NCBI GenBank assembly: GCA_037903475.1
Contig: JBAJFG010000009.1
Span: 682,001-746,000 of the forward strand
DNA length: 64,000 nucleotides
Direction of reading: 5' to 3'
Source of the DNA: Ancylostoma caninum
Lineage: Eukaryota; Nematoda; Chromadorea; Rhabditida; Ancylostomatidae
Under the pieces are notes generated by a model. It was given only the letters and a program-made list of their open reading frames with translations, ran no database searches and was not told the origin of the DNA. Positions 22,191 to 32,219 of this stretch are shown here, piece after piece; position 1 is the first letter of the stretch; every line of letters begins with the position of its first letter. The position numbers and the translations under genes are program-made.

Positions 22191-24195
22191 CCCGCGCAAT
22201 GAAATTTCGTTGCCCTTGCCCAAAAAATTTGATCCCCGTGTACGGACTTAATAAGTCCTTCGAGGAGGATTGAAAATAGGAGTTGAAGATTCATTCTTGT
22301 ACCAGAGCAGACCTTAATATATTTCCATGTCAGTATGTAGCCATGTCCTTCCAGGACATGGCACAGCTCTCGTCCCCGCAAAATCTTGCACCCACTCAAT
22401 CTTCCCCAGAAATTTCCCTAGTTTTCTCCTCGCTTTTCTACCATGCATTAGTGCATGTGTTATCCCAGTGTTCTTATGTGTTTGCTGGCTTCTCCGCAGT
22501 GACGAAGAGCATCCGGCCGGCCAGCTGAAAGGGGTGGAGCGTTGAAGAGAGCTGGCACCAACTTGGCTCGCCGGCTAAAGCTCAATATCGAGAATTTGTG
22601 CATCGAAAAACTTCAACTCTGGGGGAAATCTTCCCCATTTCCCTCAAAGCCGTGCAAATCTCGCAGGAAATAGCAGGATTACCCCCATGAACTTTCGCAG
22701 TCGAGCAAATCCGATACCCCCGGGGGCAGATATCGTGAAAACACGTCCTTTTGGAATTTATTTGTCCTTATTTGTCCTCAACGACGTCCGCGGCGACGTC
22801 AATATCGTGTTCGGCGGCAAATTGCCAGCCGACCAGGATAGTTACCCTGGAAGAGTTCCCTCTCGGAAATGCATTAGCCGTGCGGCCGAGCAGCAACAGA
22901 ACAATGCCATTTTGCTCATCATTCTCTGACGCGGGGCGAAGTGTATGTGACGACGTCCGACAGAATTATGATGAGTTTTTTTGCTGCTGTCGAGCTGGCG
23001 CAAGCAGCCGGCCTCATTTTACTTGATTAAAATTCTTGCTGGCACGCTTTCCGGCTAAGAAATTGGACAGAGAAACTTTGAAATAATCAGAAAACCGGCT
23101 GCGGGTGGGGATGGGGTGGTTCCCAGGCTTATGGAAGCCTAAAAATGTGAGGAAAACTGGGCCCAAACATAGCATAAGCTGTCCAAATATTGTGTTATGC
23201 AGAACAAATAGTTTTTTATGCATCGCTTATTAAAAAACAGTGGTACGAATTTTCAATCCGTGCTGGTGGCTATTTATTACGATTTTGAAGCCTACGACAC
23301 AAGAAAAGCAGGAAAGATCCAGGACTGTATATCCAAGACAAGATTAAAATCCAGAAGTTTCTCGCTCGCGTCCCACTTCTACCCCTCAAGCGCTCCGACA
23401 AACAAAGGACAACCGATGCGGATGCAGACAGAGTATAATGGCCGCATGTTTATGGCATGATAGATGGATTGCTCGTTCATTTTTTGCCATAGCCCTTAAA
23501 TGACATGAAAATCCAGCCGCAGTGGCAGTAAACCAGTAAATGATTTGTTGTTGTTGGTAAAAGTGAACGACGTAAAATTGCACAGATGTTTATGTGGCTT
23601 TTCTCCAAAAAAAATCCCGTAGCAAGCTGCTATGTATACGCCAAAGCAGCAGCTGGAAAGGGGATAATAACTGAAGCGCGAGAGAGTGTACATTCTTCTA
23701 CGGCAATAACCAAAACCACTGATTATTTATTTACGTGTTTATTTATTTATATGTCAAGATATCTATCCATATGTATTCGTTCAAAATGCACACAGACCAA
23801 CGAAACAACAGGAACCATGACTAGTAATACCTAGCGGTCCGGTTGATGGACTTGTGATCTTCATAATCTGATTTAAAAAATGGATTTATTTCCGCGGATT
23901 TTTCGCTGGCCTTCTCTCATCTTTCTACTTTCTTATAGATTAGATCAGAGAATCCTGCCTGTCTAGACAGCCGCGCCGCATCACCTTCGCGCTGCGGCAG
24001 ACCAGCTGGACACTGCTGCTGTCGTGCGGTATTTATCACCGTTTTCTTTTTGTCTTCGTCTTCATTTTGAAACCAAACAAAACACTCACATTATGGTACT
24101 GGGTACGGACAGGTTTTCTGCAGTATAATTTGCCTTTATGAGTGAGGTTGAAATGACGACTGCCAGGAAAATTATACCCTCCACATTTCTTTCAG
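22191..24195. other. No gene recognised; GC-rich part at 22500-23010
   Basis: The segment 22700-22930 is open in two plus frames and has moderate GC content. No splice-consistent model or known motif emerged. Self-complementary GCCGGC and GACGTC motifs are frequent here. Confidence 0.4.
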
Positions 24196-24384
24196 GCTGA
24201 CAGGTTCCCAATGAGTGACTGTCTTTTCACATCAGCCTCAATGCGTTTCCAAAGAATTCCTAACCAATCCATGTTCCCTACCCGTACTCGCCAAACCAGT
24301 TATCGGCTTAAGACCACTGCCGCCATCACCACCACCACCAGCACAACATTCCTTCCGCCGCGCGCAAAAACAACGCGTCAGAAA
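24196..24384 (+). CDS. Candidate symmetric exon, basic and threonine-rich
   Basis: A 189-base segment is open in one frame, preceded by the acceptor ATTTCTTTCAG and followed by the donor GTGAGA. The peptide includes MRFQRIPNQSMFPTRTRQTS and a TTTTSTTF stretch that comes partly from an ACC repeat at 24330-24342. Length (63 codons) and phases (0/0) are clean, but no neighbouring exon was found and the composition may keep the frame open by chance. Confidence 0.25.
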
Positions 24385-24545
24385 GTGAGAATAGGCCGGG
24401 CGTGAATTCGTGCATTATTGATAAGGTCAGACGATGAATGGGAACGCGCGACGGCCGAGAAGTGAGAGTGTGGTGTGCAACGGACGGATGACGAGCGATC
24501 GCGCGCACGACGAATCGGGTGACATCCGCTCATACATAATTAGCT

Positions 24546-24740
24546 TTATTGGACTGCCATGACACCAATTATTAACAGCACAATAAGAAAGAGAGAAAAG
24601 AACGGGGGTACTGTAGTGTTGACGTAGTGCCATGTGTGATGCGCCAACAATGACGCTAGCGAAAATTCCGGAAAAAAAGACGTAGTAGCCAGGAAAATAA
24701 CTGGGAATGAGGACAATAATAGCAATAGGAAATTTGTAAG
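24546..24740 (-). CDS. Candidate terminal exon with a C-terminal membrane helix
   Basis: A minus-strand frame ends ...PPFFSLFLIVLLIIGVMAVQ then stop, with a hydrophobic stretch also near its start. AATAAA overlaps the stop codon region (24541-24549 complement). No matching upstream exon was identified. Hydrophobic frames of this size can arise by chance in T-rich DNA. Confidence 0.2.
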   Translation of the reverse strand, partial: LTNFLLLLLSSFPVIFLATTSFFPEFSLASLLAHHTWHYVNTTVPPFFSLFLIVLLIIGVMAVQ

Positions 24741-25076
24741 TGGTCGCATTTTGTGTAATTGAGTATGCATATAATGAGCATCGTATGATATATTGTGATA
24801 TTGATAAAGATAGCATTCCAGAACCACATGCATGAAAAATGAGGAATGGAGAAGAGAAATGAAAAAGAGAAAAGGGAGAGGAAATCCAAAAGTACCGTAA
24901 TATTTATTTATTTATTCATGCACTCAGGGTGCGCAAAAAAAACGGAACACCGAAACTTAGGTCGAATAACTTTATCCGCATTTACCCTTGTGATACAATG
25001 AAGATTTGTCCCAGTCCGTGACAGGTCAACGTATGGTGGAATACGCGGTTTTATATGCTCGTGCTGTGCAGGGTTT

Positions 25077-25345
25077 AAGAGAAAACCACATAAAAGAAAA
25101 AAGTAAAACAGAGGAGGTAGAGGCTAGGAGAAGAAGCAAAAAAAAAGCAGGGAAAGGGCGAGAAATAGAAAAGAAGGTAATAAAAGGGAAAAAAGAGCGA
25201 ACGGAAAAATTCTCAATAGGGCCTTGACGAGTTATTTCACAGTAAATACCCATCAGTTGCATACAATGAAAAGGCATGCAGAAAGGAAGAAAAGAAAGGA
25301 GGAGAAAAGGAGGAGAAAAAAAGAGAGAAAGGTGTATACTAATAA
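25077..25345 (+). repeat. Purine-rich asymmetric tract
   Basis: Over about 270 bases the plus strand is strongly enriched in A and G (runs such as GGAGGAGAAAAGGAGGAG). A shorter similar tract lies at 24838-24890. The long open frames here on both strands follow from the composition. Confidence 0.7.
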
Positions 25346-25422
25346 CTGATACACTCTGAAGGGTAAAATTACAAATGTCAACGTAAATTGAAGGCATGTC
25401 TTAATAACAGGATCATATGCAT

Positions 25423-25871
25423 CATCAGAATAATGGGTAATCTTGTACCTAAGGGTAGCAGCTAGGTATACGCAACGTCTCGTGTGTATTAGGATGCTGA
25501 TCCCCGACACTTAAAGGGTGGATTTGGGTGCGTTAACACGTTACCCATGGGTAGTCCCAACGATGCTGGTAAACCCGAATAATGCATGGATGAAGTCTCT
25601 GAATTTGGTTCATCTCTGTATATATATTTCTTACTCTCAGGATTTCTAATTCTATGGAGACTCAAGCTATACAAAAAGCCCCGAAAAGAGCAAAAATGAA
25701 GAAATATCGCCAACCCAGTAGCTTCTACCGGTCTATTTTCTGAAGATGATTTTGAAATTTTCTGTTAGCTACTTACCTAAATTTCATTGTTTTAGTTTAT
25801 CCTTACGCAGATGAGACGCTGGGTATACCTAGCCGCTACCTTCAGGTACAAGATTACACATCATTCTGATG
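25423..25871. mobile_element. MITE with ~75-bp inverted repeats
   Basis: The left arm (25423-25498) and right arm (25797-25871) are inverted copies sharing GTAATCTTGTACCT and GGCTAGGTATAC-type segments. The centre is A/T-rich and non-coding. No clear target duplication was seen. A partial copy lies at 21887-22055. Confidence 0.75.
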
Positions 25872-26144
25872 TCCTTGGTCCAACAGGGCATTTTAATGTT
25901 ATTCCTATAGTGTTGTAAATATATGATGATCAACAACTTGATATAATATACTTCACCTCTCTACACGCAGTTGCAGACAAACACATCAATTTTGCGCCAA
26001 CACTAATGGCTACAACGTGCGTGCGCATAAATTGCTGTTTAAATGCGCTCTACTTCGTCGCTTGGGATCTAGGGTACTCCGGAATTGCAGAATGTCCCAA
26101 AGCAATCTAAAAGGACTTTTCTACTCGGGAATCCTTTAATTTTA

Positions 26145-26342
26145 GGCTATAGCAGCGCTGTGGAGGCTGTTCAGTCGAGAATCCTTTAATTGCAGTATTT
26201 TGGCGAAGCTATAGGAAAGAACCGCCGTAATGGACGATCTTGAGACGGTTCCTAGAGAGCCCTTGTGGTAACCGAAGCCGTACAACTGGTCTTCTAGAAG
26301 AAGTAGTAACATTACAGTAAGAACTACACGGTGTACGCTCAT
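26145..26342 (-). CDS. Short frame with a signal-peptide-like start
   Basis: An ATG-initiated frame of 66 codons begins MSVHRVVLTVMLLLLLEDQL and lacks cysteines. It has no splice or polyadenylation support and no known motif, so it is probably chance. Confidence 0.15.
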
Positions 26343-26614
26343 GAGAATATCCGTTCAGTTCCAGACAATAACTACTCTCAAAGTGCTAATCTTACCGCGA
26401 GGAGAATAGTCATTGTCTAGGCCTAGGGCAGGATAGGTTTAGTCCTATAAAAGCTATAATTTCCATCTGGTTATTTTCGAAAAAAAATGCATTTTTCATC
26501 ATTACTCAAACAAGATCAGATCTAACATAAAACGAACAAAAACAATAACATCTGGCTTTTTACGAGTTCTCTTATACTACGGGTTAGGTAAAAAATAGAT
26601 GTGAACGAATAGCA

Positions 26615-26656
26615 AGTAAATAATTAAATAAATAAATAAACGAATAAACAAATAAA
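26615..26656 (+). repeat. (AAAT)n-like microsatellite, interrupted
   Basis: AAATAA units with AAAC and CGAA interruptions. It may be the tail of a retroelement copy. Confidence 0.7.
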
Positions 26657-26850
26657 TGGAAGAAATTCTTTCTCTCACTTCAAGAGTGCAACGCTGCCCA
26701 TTACATAGCGAAGCAAACACGAAATACCATCGAAAATTGCCCCAGCAGCACCGACCGCGAACGGTGAGACAAGTTACTAATGGCTGGATCTGAAAAGCTG
26801 GTCAGCGCTGCAGGTATTCGTGGAAAGCACTAATTCCCTCTTGAGATTAT

Positions 26851-27027
26851 CATAACCATAAAAAATCATTAAAATAGCATGAACAGTAATAACAGAATCA
26901 TACAACTGACCATTACCCAACAATAAACCTGGTTTTGCCAATTTCAAACGAATAATTAGAGATAAACTAGTCCCAACCATACCTGATCACAAACCAAACA
27001 AAAAACACAATGTACCAATATCTTTAT
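26851..27027 (-). pseudogene. cox1: NUMT: nuclear copy of mitochondrial cox1 (5' region)
   Basis: Read on the minus strand, the segment encodes MVGTSLSLIIRLKLAKPGLL and then LGNGQLYDSVIT..HAILMIF, the highly conserved N-terminal part of nematode cytochrome c oxidase subunit I. It is preceded by DIGTLYF-like sequence. The T-rich coding strand is typical of nematode mitochondrial DNA. It stops abruptly at GGTTATG (26851), where nuclear-type sequence begins, and ends near AAAGATATTGG at 27027. Only ~177 bp are present, so it is a non-functional insertion. Substitutions such as Glu to Lys (RLKLAKP) show some divergence. Confidence 0.93.
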
Positions 27028-27702
27028 TTATGGATTTTCCCGCTTTCAAGCACAAGACAGAAGAGAACGTTGAAGTGACAGCTAAGTACACCGTAATTTT
27101 CGGATCATCATCTCCTGAAGAGCTTTTGCACTCTGAGGGTTTTCGTATGATATCGTATTACACGGTGTGTACTTTTCACCTATATAGAGACCTTTCTATA
27201 TTTGTAGTGTCCTTCCGTCGCCGTGTTTTGCAGAAAGATTCGAAGGGTTTTTACAGATTTGCCGCCTTTTGCGGATGATCCGAATTTAGAGCAGTGATGT
27301 GGGACTCCTGTTGGTTTTTCGGGAGCCAACAGTACGCAGACATCTTATTCTTAGATATGTATGGTATATTTTAGGAGCATTACAGTGTTTGAGTGGAAAA
27401 ATAGAGTGATAGAAATGGAATGTCTCAACAAAAAACATGAAAAAAATTTCGAAAAACATATGGTTGTTACTGAATTCTTTCCGAAGATGAAAACCATAGG
27501 AGAATTTTCGGAGAAAAAACCAAGATTTAGAAATAACGCTTGTGAATATTACTATCAATTATTTTACCATACAGTAACACATTAATAACATACTATGCTA
27601 CTGTACATGTACTACATTTTGTATAATGCTTACTACAAGTCGCATTATAAATGAGAGCGAGGTTAGATCAAGGGTGTCCAGACAGTGTGAACGGCAAAAG
27701 GC

Positions 27703-27906
27703 GAATGTATGAACGAATGAATGAACGAATGAATGAATGAATGAATAAATGAATGAATGAATGAATGAATGAATGAATGAATGAATGAATGAATGAATGA
27801 ATGAGTGAGTGAACTGAATGAACGAATGAATGGATGAATGAATGAATGAATGAATGAATGAATGAATGAATGAATGAATGAATGAATGAATGAATAAATG
27901 AATAGG
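27703..27906 (+). repeat. (GAAT)n microsatellite
   Basis: About 50 units of GAAT/ATGA with a few ACGA, GTGA and GGAT interruptions. On the minus strand it reads as a repeating Ser-Phe-Ile-His frame, which is not a gene. It sits at the edge of the duplicated block that reappears at 58.8 kb. Confidence 0.95.
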
Positions 27907-27909
27907 TGA

Positions 27910-28420
27910 CTAACTGCAACGAATAAGCCTACGAAAACCTGCCGTACCCCATAGCTTCCTAGATTTTTCACAATTCTCTTCCCATTTTTTCAGACTGTGA
28001 GGAGAAAAACTCAGACTGCAAGGTAAGTTTTAGACGTTTTTGTGCCTGGTAATTTACTTGAGTCGTTCTCTCTAAGTGCAGATGGAAGTAATTCAACTCA
28101 ATGGCTCTCAAACTTTCTATGGACTTTATCGAAATGCTCTGTTTTTTTCCCCTCTCTCCTCCCTTGACCACAATTTCAGCTAGTTTTTTTTGTTGAGTGA
28201 ATGTCCTTATTCTTATGGAAACCTCCTTAGAAAGGTGTTTTCTTTGAGAGTTACTTTTCTTTACCCACTCTTACAACAGCTTGGTCTTCAGACCTTGTGT
28301 ATTTTGACATAGGAACCAAAAATAGTAAAAGTAATAAAACATAATCAGGAAAGTGATAGTAAAAAGGCATCGAAGAATGGAAAAAAATGTATGAATAAAT
28401 GAACAATTGCTAATTTATTT
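27910..28420 (+). repeat. Duplicated block A, part 1 (first copy)
   Basis: This block aligns in order with 58895-59375. Shared segments include TAGACGTTTT, CAACTCAATGGCTCTC, CGAAATGCTCTG, CCACAATTTCAGCTAGTTTT and AAAGGCATCGAAGAATG. A short third fragment (CCACAATTTCAGCTAGTTTT onward) lies at 59462-59530. Confidence 0.85.
27994..28022 (+). CDS. Candidate exon encoding CEEKNSDCK (ShK-like start)
   Basis: A 29-base exon candidate has a strong acceptor (CCCATTTTTTCAG) and donor (AAG|GTAAGTTT). It reads CEEKNSDCK, which resembles the opening C-x-D-x(4)-C of ShK toxin-like domains common in nematode secreted proteins. In the duplicate at 58979 the donor is destroyed and the cysteines are lost. No further ShK exons were found, so this may be a relic. 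Confidence 0.3.
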
Positions 28421-28845
28421 GATTTTTCTGATTTAATTTAATTCATTTCAAAAGAACATGATATAGCGGGCTAATAATTTTGGCGCCGGTTAGGATACAA
28501 TGAATTAGGTCCTACAAATTAAGGCCATAGGCAAGGCCTTACCATCCAATGCGGTTACAATGAATTGGATGATGTGAAGCGACCAAATAGAAACCGTAGT
28601 CGGGTTGAAAAACAGGGCATTTTCAACGAAGCCATGCTGAAGAGGATTAATAAGGCTAGTTGTGGAAGTGTCAGATGCGAACGCTCCGGAGAAACGTACG
28701 AACACAAGACCAAAGAATGCAAATTTCTGGGGCAACGACAGGAAATGGAAGTGGAAAAGAACAGTGAAATGAAGAGAGACAGATAGAGAAAAAGCAGTAA
28801 ACAAGTGAACAAAAGGTAAACAAAAATTTCCAAACGCGAACTCAC

Positions 28846-28906
28846 CCTGCGCAACAGCAGAAATCGAAGCCAGCGAGTAGAAAAAGACGAAAATTGCCGG
28901 GTACAT
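28846..28906 (-). CDS. Candidate first coding exon with signal peptide
   Basis: ATG at 28906 opens MYPAIFVFFYSLASISAVAQ, a textbook signal peptide, followed by one base and the donor GTGAGTTCGC. It is 61 bases long and ends in phase 1. A GC-box-rich island lies immediately upstream (28920-29080). It could be the first coding exon of the minus-strand cysteine-rich ectodomain gene, but that needs at least one more exon before 10613, since that exon requires phase 2, and a gene of over 26 kb. It could equally start an unrelated gene. Confidence 0.5.
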
Positions 28907-28919
28907 TGATTTCACTACA

Positions 28920-29080
28920 TTGATAAGGCGTCAACGCGCGCGGCACACAGTGAATTCACGCGAACGACGAGAACAGCCGACGAAGTGGGCGGGGCCGTCG
29001 CGCGAAGACGAAGGGGTGGGGAGTTCGAAGCGCGCGAGGCAATTGATGATAGTGAAAGGGGCGGGGTCGCGCTGCAAAAA
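28920..29080 (-). promoter_or_regulatory. GC-rich island upstream of a signal-peptide exon
   Basis: The stretch is rich in CpG and has two GC boxes (GTGGGCGGGGCC at 28986 and AGGGGCGGGGTC at 29057). It is the right position for a promoter of the minus-strand exon at 28906. No TATA box was recognised. Confidence 0.4.
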
Positions 29081-29310
29081 CAAGGAGATCTAGCACATTG
29101 TGAGGAAGAAACGCGAAATGAGGCTTTGACAAGCTGCAAAAAGTTACACAGCATTGGGTCGGAATAATTGCTGGTGTGAGCTCATGTGCACTTCGTATAA
29201 TGCAGTTTTTGAAGTGTAAAGACTTAAATTACCAACAATTTGGGCGGAATAGTAACCAGCCACTCTGACGACTTTAGGGCGCAGGTTCCCATCTGAATGC
29301 ATAGAAAACC

Positions 29311-29536
29311 CCGCCTAAATTCCTAGAGAAACTGTGATTAGTCCCTCTAGAAAATAAGCGAAACTCATTGGAAATTTTGAGAAACTTTGTCCAAAATTCA
29401 CCCGAAATTCAAGCGAAATTCGCCGATAGTATTGAAAATTCACGATTTGAGCGAAATTCAATGGGGATTTAGCCGAAAACCAGCGAAAATTCGCGGAATG
29501 CACGATTTACAGGGAGTTTCCTAAGAATTCAGGCGG
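29311..29536. mobile_element. MITE with CCGCCT...AGGCGG ends
   Basis: The inverted ends are CCGCCTAAATTCCTAGAGAA and the complement of TCCTAAGAATTCAGGCGG. The flanks share AAACC on both sides, a possible 5-bp target duplication. The interior is made of degenerate GCGAAATTC-type repeats. Confidence 0.55.
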
Positions 29537-29539
29537 AAA

Positions 29540-31230
29540 CCGTCGATGTCAAGTGACCAGAATAGTAACGCTCCTTAACTATGACCTCATAGGTCGAATT
29601 ACCCAGGTTTAATTCCGAGTTTATTTATTTATTGAAGGAGTAAGCAAAGCTCACGCGGTGGATAATACGTAATTCATCAACGCGTGTAAGTAGTACATAC
29701 ATAGTAAATACTTAGAGAATACACAAGTATAGTACAAGTATTGACTCTAGGAAGCCAGCGAGGGACTTTTAACTGTGGCCAATTTCTTGAATGCTGGGAG
29801 CGACAGTTTTTATTCGGAATTTCATGGATTTCTTCTGGATTTTTAGCGTGTTTTCTATCCAATAGGTGATTTCCTATTCTATTCTATAGTTCATTCGATC
29901 TGTTTCATTCAGGTTAGTTTGTTTTCCTTCTATTTATCATGTTTGATCACTCCCACCCCATTGATCAGCACAGGAGGGGACATATTTTTCGTCTGCTTCC
30001 AGTCTGAGGCTAGAATGAGTAGTGGAGATCAAGCCAAACAGTTTTTTTTGCTTGTGAGTTTCCATCCTCTTCTTTTTTTGTGACTTACACTTCACTACGT
30101 AGCTCGTAGAGTTTCTTCGTGAGACCCTGGCTGCTTCATCATGTTTTCATCGTGTTGTCTCTCTCCTAATTAACAGAATTTCTACATAAGCCTAACTCGA
30201 AGACCTGAGATGATTCTCTTCTGATCCGTTCTGTTACAGTTCTCCCTCGCTGTCCACACATCAAAGTCCCCAGTAACAATAATCTTTGTGGAAAAAAATG
30301 TGGCTCCGTCAGCAAAAACCTCTGGCTGCGTGCTCTAAATCTCAATTCGCTGAATGCACGGTTGGCTAAAATCATCTTAACGTTGTGATAGGCTTCTAAA
30401 ACTAGTCCTTTTCGTTTTATATGGAAAATAGCAGAAAATTGAAACCTTCAACTTCCTGCTACCAAACTTTTAATTTACAAATTTACACCACACGCGTAAA
30501 TTTCATTTACTATTTACATGCTTATCTATTCCATGAAAAAAATTGCCGCTGAAGTGACTCAACTAATCTTCAAATGACTGGATTGAAAAAGAGTGATTAT
30601 TCTTGGGTCAGATGGTGTGAAGTTCCCTTGCTCCATTTCAAACATGAAATTTTGCACCATCTGATCACCTGAGCTAATCCTGTGGCGAGATTATAGACGC
30701 TTCCGAACGCTGGCTTGCTCTTCTGAAATAGAGCAAGATATCCGGGTAAAAATGATTATGATCTGTCCGAGATAATTGTCTCAGGTATGGTACCTTCTGC
30801 TAAAGACAGCAAGTTATGTCACAATTTCCTTGAGAAAGTCGTGCAATCTGGAAGGGAGAGCATTCCTGGGAACATTCGTGAAACCCGCCAAAGACGTGGT
30901 CATTATTCCTCACCAAAGAATAACTAAGGGACCTGTGATTCTATCTTTGCGGACTAGGTTTGGTCGATTTTTAGCTCACTCAATTTTTTTCATCTGGGAA
31001 ATACTATCCAAATTGTCCACTGTGGAGGGATGGAAAGCTCGGAAACAAGGGATCACGAATGTACTGCGTAAGGCGGGAAGTTCGGGAGTCGGAAGTTGGG
31101 ATATGTCCAAAGTACGGGAAATTTGAAGGGATAAAAACAGAAAATATGACTCGACACAGTTATTGCCAATTCTTGAGAAATCTGGAACTTAGAAACTAGC
31201 ATCACTTCAGAATTCAAGGGCTTCTCAAGT
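29540..31230. other. No gene recognised
   Basis: I see no exon with consistent splice sites. A/T-rich TTTATTTATTTATTG occurs at 29620. The frame at 30776-31126 has no supporting signal. Confidence 0.45.
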
Positions 31231-31234
31231 TTCG

Positions 31235-31680
31235 GAACCGGAATTCCGCTATTATTGCGATATACACTTCTATGATGAACAGAGGACTACTTGATAAACT
31301 GCTTCTTTTTTATTAAAAGTAGTGATTGTTAAGGCTTCGAACGAGAGTTGCCCTCTTACCTTTGTTTGCCCCTGTTTTTGCAGCGCATCTCAAGTGTTTC
31401 TCAAGAGGTTCACTTTCCCACAGGTGCTAAAACATGCTGTTCCAACCACCCAGTATTATACCTTTAATTATTTCACCACTACAAATTGCAACAGCAAAAA
31501 AGTTAGCTATCTCTGCAGTGATGAAGCAGCGTGTGCTTGGGTTCCATGGTGCGAGGTGACAGCTCTCTGAAGAACTTGCCAGATTCGAGAGACAAAGCGG
31601 CTAGCCTGACACTTTCTCAAACACAGTTTTTTTTCTCGGATACCTTCCACTAGACAAATACACATTTCTTGAGTTCTTAT
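31235..31680 (+). repeat. Duplicated block A, part 2 (first copy)
   Basis: The block matches 59628-60080 in order, sharing GGAATTCCGCT, TTTGCCCCTGTTTTTGCAGC, TCTCAAGTGTTTCTC, CACAGGTGCTAAAAC and GTGCGAGGTGACAGCTCTCT. Frame comparison shows a one-base length difference and mostly non-synonymous changes, so no coding constraint is visible. A third small match lies at 32138-32200 against 60206-60265 (CCGAGAGATG). Confidence 0.85.
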
Positions 31681-32219
31681 ATGTGAACCAATGGAAGACT
31701 GGGGAGACTAGTGAAATGTTTTCTCCTGTGGATGTCACATGGTACAGGAAGTAGAGGGCAGGAAACACAGGAAGGTGCAGAGTAGTACGTTGGGCGATGG
31801 ATTGCGATATTCAGATATGTTCGATATTGAAATATTCAATCTCGATCGATTTAAGACTCTCTCTTTTCCAGACTTTCAAAAAATCGAAAGTTCGGAAAAG
31901 AGAAAGTCTTAAAGTCGGAGAGGAAAAAAGAGAATAAGAGTAAAGTCTCCCGTTTTTGAAATATCCAAGTTTTGAGCTGGTCTTATTTATCAAATTATTC
32001 TAATTAATTCAATTTGAATTTAATGAACTCTTCAACGACTGAATTCTCGAAGGTAGAAACTGCAGGTGGCTCTTCTAAGGATCAGATACCTTGAATATAC
32101 CTCGAGTCAGAGGAAAATCCAAACAATCAGAGGTCCTTACTGTGTCTAACCGAGAGATGGATAAGGTATTCCTCCAATTCGGGGACTTCGTAACTGCGTA
32201 TCAAAGCTAGCGAAGAAAA

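Noticed and set aside
24905..24960. CAGGGTGCGCAAAAAAAACG resembling a Tc-type terminus
   Set aside because: Only one end is visible, so an element cannot be defined.
27663..27971. Frames with repeating Ser-Phe-Ile-His
   Set aside because: They are translations of the (GAAT)n microsatellite.
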